Source: JBEBGV01 sp040081265 (GTDB taxonomy: Bacteria > Acidobacteriota > Vicinamibacteria > Vicinamibacterales > UBA2999). Taken from it: a DNA stretch of 64,000 nt. The notes below the pieces were generated by a model. It saw nothing but the letters and a program-made list of their open reading frames with translations. It was not told where the DNA came from and did not search any database. Both the position numbers and the translations under genes were made by a program. Where the stretch lies: assembly GCA_040081265.1 (NCBI GenBank), contig JBEBGV010000003.1, forward strand, positions 1-64,000, in the 5' to 3' direction. This document shows, in pieces, positions 8,412 through 17,669 of the stretch (positions within the stretch are counted from its first letter, which is position 1; each line of letters opens with the position of its first letter).

Positions 8412-8912
8412 CTATTTGCCGATCTCGCAGTCGCCGTAGTGTTGCGAAACCGCTGGTGGACCGGCGGTCCCGCCACCGCGAGTACCGCCGTATTCGGAGC
8501 GTGACTGCACGGCCTTGAGCCGGCCATCGTGGCTGACCTCCGAAAACACCGTCGTCACCGCCAGCGCGCCACTTGGGCGGATGTCGAGGAAGTGGAGGTT
8601 CGACCCCACCAGCCGGACGGTCACCTCGGCCGTCTCCCCGAGTCCCGCAGCGATGGCCGTTCCCCCCTGCGCATCGACCTCACTCAGTCGCATTGTGGTT
8701 GCACCCGCCGGGCTGGCGACGGCGGCACTCGGCTGGCCGTTTGTCCATGAACCCGATGCGGAGGCGGGAAAGACGCACGTCAGCGCCGTCACCGCTTCGA
8801 GCACGGGACTGGCCTCAGGCCCGCGGGGGCGTCGTCCTCGTCGCTGAGCGTCGATTGCGGACGTCCCAAGGACCACGCACACGCCGACGACCAGAACCTT
8901 GTATACCCTCAT
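8412..8912 (-). CDS. Secreted protein of unknown function
   Basis: 166 aa with a clear signal peptide (MRVYKVLVVGVCVVLGTSAIDA, cleavage before QRRGRRP). The mature part is small, beta-rich by appearance (TAEVTVRLVGSNLHFLDIRPSG; TTVFSEVSHDGRLKAVQSRSEY) and has two cysteines, one near residue 47 and one four residues from the end (CEIGK), which could form a disulphide. I do not recognise the family. AGGAG lies 8 nt before ATG 8912. Confidence 0.7.
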   Translation of the reverse strand: MRVYKVLVVGVCVVLGTSAIDAQRRGRRPRGPEASPVLEAVTALTCVFPASASGSWTNGQPSAAVASPAGATTMRLSEVDAQGGTAIAAGLGETAEVTVRLVGSNLHFLDIRPSGALAVTTVFSEVSHDGRLKAVQSRSEYGGTRGGGTAGPPAVSQHYGDCEIGK

Positions 8913-8923
8913 GGTTGCGACTC

Positions 8924-9421
8924 CTATCCGACCAGCGATGGATATCCTAGCGCCTTGCGCATGTAGCCGAGCTGGCCGACGTGGTAGCTGTCGTGCAAAG
9001 CGAGGAAGCCAACCTGCTGCGCGACCGTCTCAGCCCGAGGCAATTGTGGACCTCGAGCCGGAGCGGACAAAGCCGCATCGTCCAGGGCGGCGAGCTGGGT
9101 CTCGAGCCTCGCGGCGACATCGCCTGAGACGGCGCGCATCTGGTCGAGGGAAGGGTAGGCCGAAGGTTCAGGTGCCTCAGCACCGCGGTTGAAGATGGCT
9201 CCCCAGGTTGTGTCGAAGGGGTCGCCGAGCAGCGTCAGAAGCAGCGCTCGAGTCTGGACGATATGTCCGGCGACCCAGGCAATGGAGTTGGTGCGATCGC
9301 TCGGGCGGTTCCGATAGTGGTCTTCGCTCAGGTCTTCGAGGGCCCTGACAAGGAGGCCGGCGTTAATCGCGAAGATGAGTGACAAGGGAGGCGTGATCGC
9401 ACTCTTCGGTGAGTTGGTCAT
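8924..9421 (-). CDS. DinB-like four-helix metal-binding protein
   Basis: 165 aa protein of the DinB/YfiT-like superfamily. Potential metal ligands occur in the expected places: SIAWVAGHIVQTRALLL near residue 50 and FLALHDSYHVGQLGYMRKAL near the C-terminus, matching the H...HxxxH pattern. Members include thiol transferases and damage-induced proteins, but substrate cannot be assigned. It stands 11 nt upstream of the secreted-protein gene on the same strand. It is unrelated to DNA polymerase IV despite the name. Confidence 0.8.
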   Translation of the reverse strand: MTNSPKSAITPPLSLIFAINAGLLVRALEDLSEDHYRNRPSDRTNSIAWVAGHIVQTRALLLTLLGDPFDTTWGAIFNRGAEAPEPSAYPSLDQMRAVSGDVAARLETQLAALDDAALSAPARGPQLPRAETVAQQVGFLALHDSYHVGQLGYMRKALGYPSLVG

Positions 9422-9448
9422 GGTGGCACTCGGGCTGTGAGGCGTCGT

Positions 9449-10081
9449 TCAGGACAGATGGATGATGCCACGTCGAACGGCCACCCGCACCGCTTCGGTA
9501 CGGTCGGTGACGTCGAGCTTGTGGAAGACGTTCTTCACGTGCACACGAACAGTCTCTTCGCTGATCCTCAGCGTCACGCCGACCTCACGGTTACGCAGGC
9601 CCTGGGCGATCAGTCCAAGGACTTCGATCTCCCGAGAGGTCAGCGTCGGCTGCAGTGCACGCTGGCGCAGCGTCTCGCGCACGTCGTCGCTCACCGGTCG
9701 CAGTCCGGAATACACCTCGCGCACCACGCGCAGGAGGTCGTCAGCGAGCGTGTCCTTGACCACATAGGTGGCGGCGCCGGCCTGCATGGCGCGATAGATG
9801 TCCTCGTCGCCGTGATACATGGTGACGACGATGACCCGCGCGCCCGGGTCCTCACGTCGAATCGCACGAATGGCGTCGACGCCGCTCGTTGTCCCCAGCT
9901 GCAGGTCCATGAGCGTGACGTCCGGCCGCGTGCGGCAGAAGAGCTCCAGCGCCTCCTCGCCCGTGGCGGCTGCTCCGACCACCTCGATGTCTCCCTCTCG
10001 GGCCAGGATCAGTGCGAGCCCTTCGCGCACCAGTCGGTGGTCGTCCACGCAAAGCACGCGGATTGGCGCTGTGACGATCAC
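9449..10081 (-). CDS. NarL/LuxR-family response regulator
   Basis: 210 aa. The receiver domain (1-120) has the acidic pair in VLCVDDH, phospho-acceptor Asp in VTLMDLQLG and Lys in TYVVKDT. A LuxR-type helix-turn-helix follows at 145-205 (LTSREIEVLGLIAQGLRNREVG, then SEETVRVHVKNVFHKL). It presumably receives phosphate from the histidine kinase encoded just upstream. I prefer GTG 10081, 7 nt after the kinase stop; a TTG at 10123 would overlap the kinase by 35 nt. Likely target, by position, is the divergent TonB receptor/sulfatase unit. Confidence 0.9.
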   Translation of the reverse strand: MIVTAPIRVLCVDDHRLVREGLALILAREGDIEVVGAAATGEEALELFCRTRPDVTLMDLQLGTTSGVDAIRAIRREDPGARVIVVTMYHGDEDIYRAMQAGAATYVVKDTLADDLLRVVREVYSGLRPVSDDVRETLRQRALQPTLTSREIEVLGLIAQGLRNREVGVTLRISEETVRVHVKNVFHKLDVTDRTEAVRVAVRRGIIHLS

Positions 10082-10088
10082 CGGGAGG

Positions 10089-12989
10089 TCAGCTGAGTGA
10101 TGTCGCAGGGATCGTTGCCTCAACCTCTGTGCCGCGCTGCGAAGTCGTCAGTCGAAAGTGCCCGCCAAGGTGCTCGGCCCGCTCCCTCATGGTGACGAGC
10201 CCGAAGTGTCCCGACGGCACCGTCGTTTCGAGGAACCCGCGGCCGTTGTCGGTGATCCGCAGTGCGATGACCGAACGTTCAAACGAGAGCGCGATGGTGA
10301 CCTCGGTCGGTTGACCGTGGCGGACCGCATTGCCAAGTGCTTCCTGTGCGATACGCAGAAGCTCGCCTTCGACGGCCGGGCTGCACCTGTACGGGGTGCC
10401 CCTGACCACCAGCCGGCAGCGTGCCGCGCTGCCGCTGGTCGCACGCGCTCCCGCGTCTTCGAGCGCGACGATGAGGTCACCTGTCGTCATGACAGGCACG
10501 CCCGCGCGCATGTTCCGTATCGTTCGCCGCGCTTCGGCGATCGAGTCCTCAATGTCCCGGCGAACGCCCATGAGCTGGGCGCGTGCCTGTTCGGGCGCCT
10601 GCGCGACAGCGTCCACCTTCAAGGCAACGCCGACCATGTTCTGCAGCAGCGTGTCATGCAGTTCGCGACTGAGCCGGGCGCGTTCGGCGAGGACCAGACC
10701 GAACTCGCGGCGCACCTGGCGCAGTCGCAGGCGCCACGCGGTGGCGAGGGCGGCCGCCAGGCCGAGTGTGCACAGCAGATAGAAACCCGGTCGCTGGTAG
10801 AAGACGGGCGCGACCGAGAAGGACCACTCGGCCAGCGACTCCTGCCACACGCCGTCGGTGTCGCTCACCTGAACCCGGAACCGATAGTCACGCGGACGAA
10901 GGTTGGTGTAGAAGGCCTGGCGGCGAGGGCCGGCATCCTGCCAGTCGGTTTCGAAGCCCTCGAGCCGGTAGCGGAAACGCAGCCGGTCCGGGGAGGTCAG
11001 GTTGAGCGCGGTGTAGTCGATGCGCAGGCGACTGGCTCCCGCGGGCAGTGGCTCCCGTCGACCCACCGACACGCGGACGCCGTCAACCAGTGCGGCCTCC
11101 ACCCGGACGCGACCACTCGAATTCGCCTTTGCCAGCGCGCGGCGCGGCTCGATGATCGTCAATCCGCGACCGGTCACAAACCACAGACGTCCATCGTCTG
11201 CGCGAGCCGCGGTGTGAGTGTCGAGCGTCGTGGGCACGCCGGCCAGACCGTGGGAGGTGTCGACGACCCGCACGTGCACCCGGGTGGACGGGTCGGCGAG
11301 TGTGCGGGCGATCTCCGACCTCGCGAGCTGTCCGATGCCATTGGGGAACGCGATCCACAGTCCGCCGTCGGTGTCGCCGGTCAGGCCAAGGACGCGCCTG
11401 GCCGGCAGGCCCTGGTCGCGCTCCAGCGTCTGGAATCGATTGCCCACGCGGTGACTCAGGCCGTTGCTCCCAACGACCCACAGTCCCGTCTTGGTGTCGT
11501 CGTAGAAGCCCCGAATCGCTTCGTGCTCGAGGCCGGCCCCCCGCCCGTACGTCGCGAACGCCCCGCTCTCGCTGACGGCACCAAGCGTGCCGTCCTCGAA
11601 GGCCATCCAGACCGTGCCCTCCACGTCTGAGTGGAGTATGCGGACACGGCTCACCGACGACGAAGGCGGTAACGGGTATGGACGCAGTTCCTCATCGGTC
11701 CATCGCCACAGTCCCCTCGCGGCATCGGCGAACCACACGGCGTGGCGGCGATCGGAAGTGATTGAGACTACCCTCGTGAATGGTTGCCCCGAGGGGGATG
11801 GGATCGCGGTGAAACGTCCCGAAGAGAGCCAGGACAGCCCGTCCCGCGAAGCCACCCAGACCTTTCCCCGGGCGTCCGCATGGAGCGTGCGGACGCCGGC
11901 GATCGGGAAGATCTTCCGCGTGGGTGTGTCGGGCGATGCGCCCGGGGACAGCCGGATGACCCCCTCGGAACTGGCGGCCCACATCACGCCGGCAATCCCC
12001 CTTGAAATCGTTGACGTGATGCCGAGGTCCACGAGCGGCGTGACAATGTGCCTGGAGAGCCGATTCAGCCCTTCGTGGGTCCCCACCCAGATGTTGCCCT
12101 CGCGGTCCTCGAGGAGCGACCAGATGCCGTCGCTCATCAGTCCAGCCTGCAGGGTCACTCGCTCGAGCGTGTCGTTCGCCCGATCAATCAGCCACAGCCC
12201 CTGTCCCACGGTGCCCAGCCACAGGCGTCCACGGTGGTCTGCGAGCAGTTCGGACCCACGGCCCGCCAGCGATGGGGCGCGACGGTCGTCGACGCCGACC
12301 TGGCGGTAGCCACGCGTGGAATCGGTGACCCAGATGTTGCCGTCCCGATCCGTCAGGGAACTGCGAAGGGGTTCATCGCCGCCGTCGACGTGTGCAAAAC
12401 GTCCACTGGTCGAGGTGCGCAGGAAGAGACCCGATGAGGTGGCCGCGACGACTGTCTCACCGCTGGTGTGGAGGTGAAGCACGCGATCGGCCGTCATGCC
12501 CTGCTCTGCGCCCACCGGGGTCCACCGGTCTCCGGTGCGTTGCAGCAGGCCGTTATCGTGAGCCACCCAGATGGTGCCGGCGGCGTCTCTCGCGAACCCG
12601 TTGATGTTGCCAGGCAGCGCCCGCGGCTGGCTGGACTCGCGCAGTTGCCCGGCCGCCAGCTGATGGATGCCACCGCCGTCGCCAAGACCAATCCAGAGCG
12701 CTCCATCGCTCTGGAAGAGGAGCGCGCGTACTGGCAGCCTCGGGAGCGACCCGCCGGCCAGACTCTCGACCGGGACGAAATGCAGCCCGTCGAATCGAAA
12801 GAGCCCCGAACTCGTGCCCAGCCAGAGGTAGCCGTCCCTGTCCTGGGCCATGGCACGGACGGCACCTAGCGTCACACCGTCCTCGCCACTCCACGAGGAC
12901 ACCGTGTAGCCGCTCAGTGGACGAACAGATGTAGCCGCCACCGCATCGGCGGTCACCAGCACGGCGAGCACCGCAAGGACGAGCGCCAT
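10089..12989 (-). CDS. Propeller-sensor histidine kinase (Reg_prop / Y_Y_Y / HisKA_3)
   Basis: 966 aa membrane sensor kinase. A signal or anchor (MALVLAVLAVLVTADAVA) leads to a large periplasmic region with repeated two-component propeller blades (DRDGYLWLGTSSGLFRFDG; DREGNIWVGTHEGLNRLS and others), then a Y_Y_Y-type beta domain (FRYRLEGFETDWQDAG), one membrane helix near 715-735 (FYLLCTLGLAAALATAW) and a NarX-type kinase with phospho-His in RLSRELHDTLLQ and ATP lid ITDNGRGF. The same sensor layout is used by polysaccharide-responsive hybrid kinases in Bacteroidota. The frame stays open upstream to 13640, but that part overlaps the receptor gene and was discarded. A TATAAT (13007-13002) lies 12 nt before the ATG. 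Confidence 0.93.
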   Translation of the reverse strand: MALVLAVLAVLVTADAVAATSVRPLSGYTVSSWSGEDGVTLGAVRAMAQDRDGYLWLGTSSGLFRFDGLHFVPVESLAGGSLPRLPVRALLFQSDGALWIGLGDGGGIHQLAAGQLRESSQPRALPGNINGFARDAAGTIWVAHDNGLLQRTGDRWTPVGAEQGMTADRVLHLHTSGETVVAATSSGLFLRTSTSGRFAHVDGGDEPLRSSLTDRDGNIWVTDSTRGYRQVGVDDRRAPSLAGRGSELLADHRGRLWLGTVGQGLWLIDRANDTLERVTLQAGLMSDGIWSLLEDREGNIWVGTHEGLNRLSRHIVTPLVDLGITSTISRGIAGVMWAASSEGVIRLSPGASPDTPTRKIFPIAGVRTLHADARGKVWVASRDGLSWLSSGRFTAIPSPSGQPFTRVVSITSDRRHAVWFADAARGLWRWTDEELRPYPLPPSSSVSRVRILHSDVEGTVWMAFEDGTLGAVSESGAFATYGRGAGLEHEAIRGFYDDTKTGLWVVGSNGLSHRVGNRFQTLERDQGLPARRVLGLTGDTDGGLWIAFPNGIGQLARSEIARTLADPSTRVHVRVVDTSHGLAGVPTTLDTHTAARADDGRLWFVTGRGLTIIEPRRALAKANSSGRVRVEAALVDGVRVSVGRREPLPAGASRLRIDYTALNLTSPDRLRFRYRLEGFETDWQDAGPRRQAFYTNLRPRDYRFRVQVSDTDGVWQESLAEWSFSVAPVFYQRPGFYLLCTLGLAAALATAWRLRLRQVRREFGLVLAERARLSRELHDTLLQNMVGVALKVDAVAQAPEQARAQLMGVRRDIEDSIAEARRTIRNMRAGVPVMTTGDLIVALEDAGARATSGSAARCRLVVRGTPYRCSPAVEGELLRIAQEALGNAVRHGQPTEVTIALSFERSVIALRITDNGRGFLETTVPSGHFGLVTMRERAEHLGGHFRLTTSQRGTEVEATIPATSLS

Positions 12990-13097
12990 GAGAAGGCGGC
13001 GATTATAGCCGCGAAGTCCGGCACCACGGCTAACCCTTTTGCGGTATTGTTCGCGCGGCACGGAGCCATTACCGTTCGCGGATTCTGAGGAGGAACG

Positions 13098-16000
13098 ATG
13101 CACCCACTGTTTGTCCGTGTGCTGGGAGCCGCTGTTCTCGTTGCGATCCCCGCGCTCGTGTTTGCGCAGGCTGAAATTTCGGGTGTCGTCAGGGACACGT
13201 CCGGGGCGGTCTTGCCCGGCGTGACGGTGGAGGCGGCCAGCCCCGCCCTGATTGAGAAAGTCCGGACGGTCGTCGCCGACGGCTCCGGCCAGTACCGCAT
13301 CGTCGACCTCCGTCCGGGGGTCTACAACGTCACGTTCACCCTCGCCGGGTTCAATACCGTACGCCGGGAAGCGCTCGAGGTGACCGGCTCTGGAGCCTTC
13401 ACCGTCAATGCCGACATGCGCGTCGGCGCGCTGGAAGAAACGATCACCGTGACCGGCAACGCCCCGGTGGTCGACGTCCAGACGACGACGCGGCAGCAGG
13501 TCCTCAGCCGGGAAGTACTCGACAAGATTCCCAGTGCACGCAACTACTACAGCCTTGGCGTGCTGATTCCGAGCGTCAACTCCAACACCACCGACGTCGG
13601 CGGTGCGAGTGGTGACGCGATGGCTCAGCTCTCCGTGCACGGCAGCCGGCCGTCAAGCCAGCGGATCACGCAGAACGGTGTCAGCACGGCCGGCCTCTCC
13701 GGAAGCGGTGGCTTCTCGGGCAACGTGCCCAACGTGGGCGCCGCATCTGAAGTCACCATTGATACCAACGCCGCCTCGGCGGAGCTCGCAACCGGTGGCG
13801 TGCGCATCAACTTCGTCCCGCGCGACGGCGGCAACACGACCACGGGATCCGTGTTCTTCAATATCGCGCACGAAGACTTTCTCGCCGCCAGCAACTACAC
13901 CGATCGGCTGAAGGCCACAGGCCTCTCGGCTCCCGGCTCGATCAAGAAGAACTGGGACTTTGCCCCTGGTGCCGGCGGGCCGATCCTGCGCGATCGTCTC
14001 TGGTACTACGGCACCGCCCGCTATCAGGGTGCCCAGAGCTATGCCGCTGGCATGTTCCACAACAAGAATGCCTTCAACCCCGCGAGCTGGACCTACGAGC
14101 CTGACACCAGCAGGCCGGCGCTCTCGGCCAACGGCGACTGGGAGCAGGCCAAGATGCGCATGACGTGGCAGGCGAATGCCAAGAACAAGTTCGCCGGCGA
14201 ATGGGAGCAGCAGTCCTATTGCCGCTGCCCGAATGGCATCAGCGCCGTGGTGGCTCCCGAAGCGGCCCGTGACCGTCGCTTCCCGACGCAGCGCATGCTC
14301 ATGGCTGAATGGAGCGCACCGGTGACGAGCCGGTTGCTGCTCGAGGCTGTGGCGCTGCACCGCAATACCGGCTGGGGCGAAGTGCACCTGCAGCCGTCGG
14401 GGTCGCTCGACGATCCCGCGTCAATCGCCGCGTATCCACAGATGATCTCCGTCGTGGAACAGTCGACGGGCCTGCGGTATCGCTCCGCCGAGAACTTCAA
14501 CAAGAACTACAACGACAACTACTTCTATCGAGCCGCGGTGTCCTACATCACCGGCAGCCACGCGGCGAAGTTCGGCTTCAACAACACGCAAGGCGCGTTG
14601 CGCGACCGCACCTACGACTTCCAGCCGGTCAACTATCGCTTCAACAACGGCGTTCCGAACCAGCTCACCGTCTACGCCACCCCCTACGTCAACCAGGCGG
14701 AGGAGGATGCCGACCTTGGCCTGTACGTGCAGGACCGATGGACGCTCGGCCGGGTGACGCTGATGGGCGGCCTGCGCTACGACTCGTTCAAAACGCACTT
14801 TCCCGAAATCAAGCTGGGGCCAGGACCGCTCGTCCCCTCCAGGAACCTCACGTTCCCGGAGACAGAGAACCTGGCGTGGAAAGACATCACGCCGCGGTCG
14901 GGAATGTCGTTTGACGTGTTCGGCAACGGCAAGACCGCACTCAAAGTGACGCTGAACAAGTATCTCGAGGGTCAGGCGCTCTCGACCAATACGCTGGCCG
15001 GGACGCCGAGTCCCTTCCGCACGCTGGTGCTCAGCACGACCCGGGCCTGGACCGATGCCAACCGGAACTTCGTGCCGGACTGCGACCTGCTCACGCCGGG
15101 TGCCAACGGCGAGTGCGGCGCGCTCGCCAATCAGAACTTCGGCAACGCGGTTCCGGGTGCGCAGTTCGACCCCGACCTGCTGCGCGGATGGAACAACCGG
15201 TTTTCCAACTGGGAGTTCTCGACGAGCCTCCAGCATGAAGTGCTCCCGCGGGTTTCGGTAGATGTGGGCTTCTTCCGCCGCTGGTACGCCAACTTTCAGG
15301 TGACCGACAACCTGCGCGTTGAAGCGTCGGACTTCAACAGCTTCAGCATGGTCGCTCCTGCCGATGCCAGGCTCCCGGGGGGCGGCGGATACACACTCAG
15401 CGGTCTCGTGAACGTCAGCCCGGCGAAGTTCGGCCAGTCGCTCGAGTACAACTCGTTGTCCAAGAAATACGGGACGCAGACCGAGCATTGGAACGGTGTC
15501 GACTTCACCGTGCAGATGCGGGCCGTCGGCGGAGTCCTCTTGACCGGCGGCGTCAGCACCGGCCGACGGACCACCGACAACTGCGACATCGTGGCGAAGA
15601 TGCCCGAGATGCTGCTCGGCGCTCAGAACCTCACCAGCGCGAACAACAACGTCTGGCTTCCGGGCCAGTGGTGCAAACAGACCGAGCCGTTCCTCACCCA
15701 GGTGAAGGGCTTCGGCAGCTACACGATCCCGAAGATCGATCTGCAGGTGTCGGGGTCGCTTCAGAGCATTCCCGGTCCGATCGTGGCGGCGAACTTCATC
15801 GTCAGCAACGCCACGGCGCAGTCGTCGCTCGGTCGGCCGCTGGCGGGTGGAGTGGCCAACATCACCGCCAACATCGTCGAGCCGGGGTCGACCTATGGCG
15901 AGCGGCTCAACCAGGTGGACCTGCGATTCGGCAAGCTGCTGCGTGCGGGCGGAACGAGGACGACGCTGGCGCTCGATCTCTACAATGCGCTCAACGTTGA

Positions 16001-16100
16001 TACCATCCTGACGCAGAACAACAACTTTGCGGCGTGGCAGCGGCCGCAGAGCGTGATCCAGGCGCGCTTCGCGAAGATCACCGTGCAGTTCGACTTCTAG
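13098..16100 (+). CDS. TonB-dependent receptor with carboxypeptidase-regulatory domain (Oar-like)
   Basis: 1000 aa outer-membrane transporter. Signal peptide about 1-23 (ending FAQ), then a CarboxypepD_reg-like beta-sandwich (GVVRDTSGAVLPGVTVEA to about 105), a plug-like region (about 110-240, DVQTTTRQQVLSREVLDKI) and a long barrel ending in the aromatic FAKITVQFDF. No canonical TonB box was recognised. Two Cys pairs in barrel loops may be disulphides. GAGGAGG lies 5-11 nt before ATG. It diverges from a sensor kinase and precedes a sulfatase by 13 nt, suggesting uptake of a sulfated glycan or similar polymer. The substrate is inference. Confidence 0.9.
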   Translation: MHPLFVRVLGAAVLVAIPALVFAQAEISGVVRDTSGAVLPGVTVEAASPALIEKVRTVVADGSGQYRIVDLRPGVYNVTFTLAGFNTVRREALEVTGSGAFTVNADMRVGALEETITVTGNAPVVDVQTTTRQQVLSREVLDKIPSARNYYSLGVLIPSVNSNTTDVGGASGDAMAQLSVHGSRPSSQRITQNGVSTAGLSGSGGFSGNVPNVGAASEVTIDTNAASAELATGGVRINFVPRDGGNTTTGSVFFNIAHEDFLAASNYTDRLKATGLSAPGSIKKNWDFAPGAGGPILRDRLWYYGTARYQGAQSYAAGMFHNKNAFNPASWTYEPDTSRPALSANGDWEQAKMRMTWQANAKNKFAGEWEQQSYCRCPNGISAVVAPEAARDRRFPTQRMLMAEWSAPVTSRLLLEAVALHRNTGWGEVHLQPSGSLDDPASIAAYPQMISVVEQSTGLRYRSAENFNKNYNDNYFYRAAVSYITGSHAAKFGFNNTQGALRDRTYDFQPVNYRFNNGVPNQLTVYATPYVNQAEEDADLGLYVQDRWTLGRVTLMGGLRYDSFKTHFPEIKLGPGPLVPSRNLTFPETENLAWKDITPRSGMSFDVFGNGKTALKVTLNKYLEGQALSTNTLAGTPSPFRTLVLSTTRAWTDANRNFVPDCDLLTPGANGECGALANQNFGNAVPGAQFDPDLLRGWNNRFSNWEFSTSLQHEVLPRVSVDVGFFRRWYANFQVTDNLRVEASDFNSFSMVAPADARLPGGGGYTLSGLVNVSPAKFGQSLEYNSLSKKYGTQTEHWNGVDFTVQMRAVGGVLLTGGVSTGRRTTDNCDIVAKMPEMLLGAQNLTSANNNVWLPGQWCKQTEPFLTQVKGFGSYTIPKIDLQVSGSLQSIPGPIVAANFIVSNATAQSSLGRPLAGGVANITANIVEPGSTYGERLNQVDLRFGKLLRAGGTRTTLALDLYNALNVDTILTQNNNFAAWQRPQSVIQARFAKITVQFDF

Positions 16101-16113
16101 GCGGGGGAGAGAC

Positions 16114-17577
16114 ATGAGGGTTCGCGCTCATCAGATAGCCGGTGCCGTCCTGGTCGCTGCTGCGGCGGTGTACCTCGGTTCGCGACCAGAGGTCGGCGTC
16201 CAGGCGCAGGCACCTGCGCCTGCGCAGGCGGCTCGACCCAACATCGTCCTGATCATCACCGACGATGTGGGCTATGGGGACATCGGCAGTTACGGCGCGC
16301 CCGATATCAAGACCCCGAACATCGACAGCATCGGCCGCGCGGGCGTGAGGTTCACCGACTTCTACGCCAACGCTCCGCTGTGCAGCCCGACACGAGCTGG
16401 ACTCGTCTCGGGTCGGTACCAACAGCGCTTTGCCATTGAAGCGGCGCTGGGGAACGCCACCGGCCCGGCCATCGATCAGGGGCTTCCTGCCGACGGCCGT
16501 TCGATGCCGCAGTTGCTCAAGGAGGGCGGATACGCCACCGCCCTTGTCGGAAAGTGGCATCTGGGCTACCGGCCGGAGCGCAGCCCGAATGCACACGGCT
16601 ACGACTATTTCTACGGCTTCAAGAGCGGCTACATCGACTACTACCAGCACACCGGCGGCGATGGCCAGCCGGATTTCTTCGAGAACGACAAACCAGCCAC
16701 CGAAGAGGGTTACTCGACCGACCTGTTCACGGCGCGAGCCACCAGGTTCATCGAGCAGAACGCCCAGCGCCCGTTCTTCCTGGAGCTTGCCTACAACGCG
16801 GCGCACTGGCCCTATCAGGTGCCCGACAAGCCGTCGGTGGCCATCGGGAACGCCAGGCATCTGCAACCGCACGACGACAGCACCAGCACCCGAGCCGACT
16901 ATGTGGCGATCATGGAGCGCGCCGATCAGGGTATCGGACAGGTGCTTCGCACCCTCGATCGCCTCAACCTCGCCCGTAACACCATCGTCGTCTACACCAA
17001 CGACAACGGAGGCGAGTGGCTGTCGAGCAATGCCCCGCTCTTCCACCGCAAGTGGACGCTGTGGGAAGGCGGGATTCGAGTTCCGGCGGTGATCCGCTGG
17101 CCCGGCCGGATTCCGGCAGGGCGGGTGACACCCCAGGTGGGGATCACCATGGACCTCAGTGCCTCACTGCTTGCCGCCGCAGGAGTGGCTGTGCCCGCCG
17201 ACACGAAGTACGAGGGCATCAACCTCTTTCCCATCCTCGAGGGCAAGGCTCCCGTGGTCGAACGGACCCTCTATTGGCGAACGCTGGTCGGCGGATTTCA
17301 GCAGCGCGCGATCCGCGTCGGCGACATGAAACTCATCGTCGATGGCAACGCGACGATGCTGTTCGATGTGCGGAGAGATCTGGGTGAGCGCAACGATCTG
17401 GCCAAACGCCAGCAGGCGCTCGCTGCCCGGCTGCGGCCGATGCTGAATGCGTGGGAAGCGGACGTGGACGCCGAGGCCATTCGTCGGAACCTCAAAGCGC
17501 CGCCCCCGGCCCGAGGCGGTGGCGCTGGTCGTGGCGCAGCGCCGGCTGGTGGCCGCGGGCAGGCACCGCCGGACTGA
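16114..17577 (+). CDS. Secreted type I sulfatase (arylsulfatase family)
   Basis: 487 aa. A signal peptide or membrane anchor (about 1-32) precedes the alkaline-phosphatase-like fold. The metal site NIVLIITDDVGYGD and the active-site motif LCSPTRAGLVSGRY are intact; Cys about 90 should be converted to formylglycine, so a maturase elsewhere in the genome is required. GKWHLGY, YTNDNGGEW and HRKWTLWEGGIRVP are also typical. The C-terminus is Gly/Pro/Ala-rich. It hydrolyses sulfate esters in the periplasm or outside. It shares a transcript with the TonB receptor (GGGGGAGA ribosome site). Confidence 0.93.
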   Translation: MRVRAHQIAGAVLVAAAAVYLGSRPEVGVQAQAPAPAQAARPNIVLIITDDVGYGDIGSYGAPDIKTPNIDSIGRAGVRFTDFYANAPLCSPTRAGLVSGRYQQRFAIEAALGNATGPAIDQGLPADGRSMPQLLKEGGYATALVGKWHLGYRPERSPNAHGYDYFYGFKSGYIDYYQHTGGDGQPDFFENDKPATEEGYSTDLFTARATRFIEQNAQRPFFLELAYNAAHWPYQVPDKPSVAIGNARHLQPHDDSTSTRADYVAIMERADQGIGQVLRTLDRLNLARNTIVVYTNDNGGEWLSSNAPLFHRKWTLWEGGIRVPAVIRWPGRIPAGRVTPQVGITMDLSASLLAAAGVAVPADTKYEGINLFPILEGKAPVVERTLYWRTLVGGFQQRAIRVGDMKLIVDGNATMLFDVRRDLGERNDLAKRQQALAARLRPMLNAWEADVDAEAIRRNLKAPPPARGGGAGRGAAPAGGRGQAPPD

Positions 17578-17592
17578 GGCTGAGGGCCAGCT

Positions 17593-17613
17593 GGCGGGTC
17601 CTCCGGACACGCC
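17593..17613. repeat. Palindromic repeat, diverged copy (GGCGGGTCC family)
   Basis: GGCGGGTCC (17593-17601), loop TCC, then GGACACGCC (17605-17613), with one mismatch in an otherwise perfect palindrome. It lies directly after the sulfatase stop and 16 nt before a second, perfect copy. Confidence 0.6.
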
Positions 17614-17628
17614 GTACGTTGCGGATTG

Positions 17629-17665
17629 TCTCGTAGGCCGGGTCCAATGGACCCGGCCTACGAGA
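17629..17665. repeat. Perfect palindromic repeat; likely bidirectional terminator
   Basis: A perfect 17-bp stem, 17629-17645 with 17649-17665 (TCTCGTAGGCCGGGTCC arm), closes an AAT loop. It lies between the convergent ends of the sulfatase (17577) and gatA (17670), so it may stop transcription in both directions. No T-run follows. It shares its GTAGG(C/G)CGGGTC arm with other intergenic palindromes in this window. Confidence 0.8.
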
Positions 17666-17669
17666 GATA

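Noticed and set aside
12990..13640. Upstream extension of the histidine kinase frame
   Set aside because: It overlaps the TonB receptor coding region and its promoter; signal sequence and similarity begin at ATG 12989.
14421..16115. 564-aa open frame antisense to the TonB receptor
   Set aside because: No signal, motif or ribosome site; the opposite strand encodes a convincing receptor.
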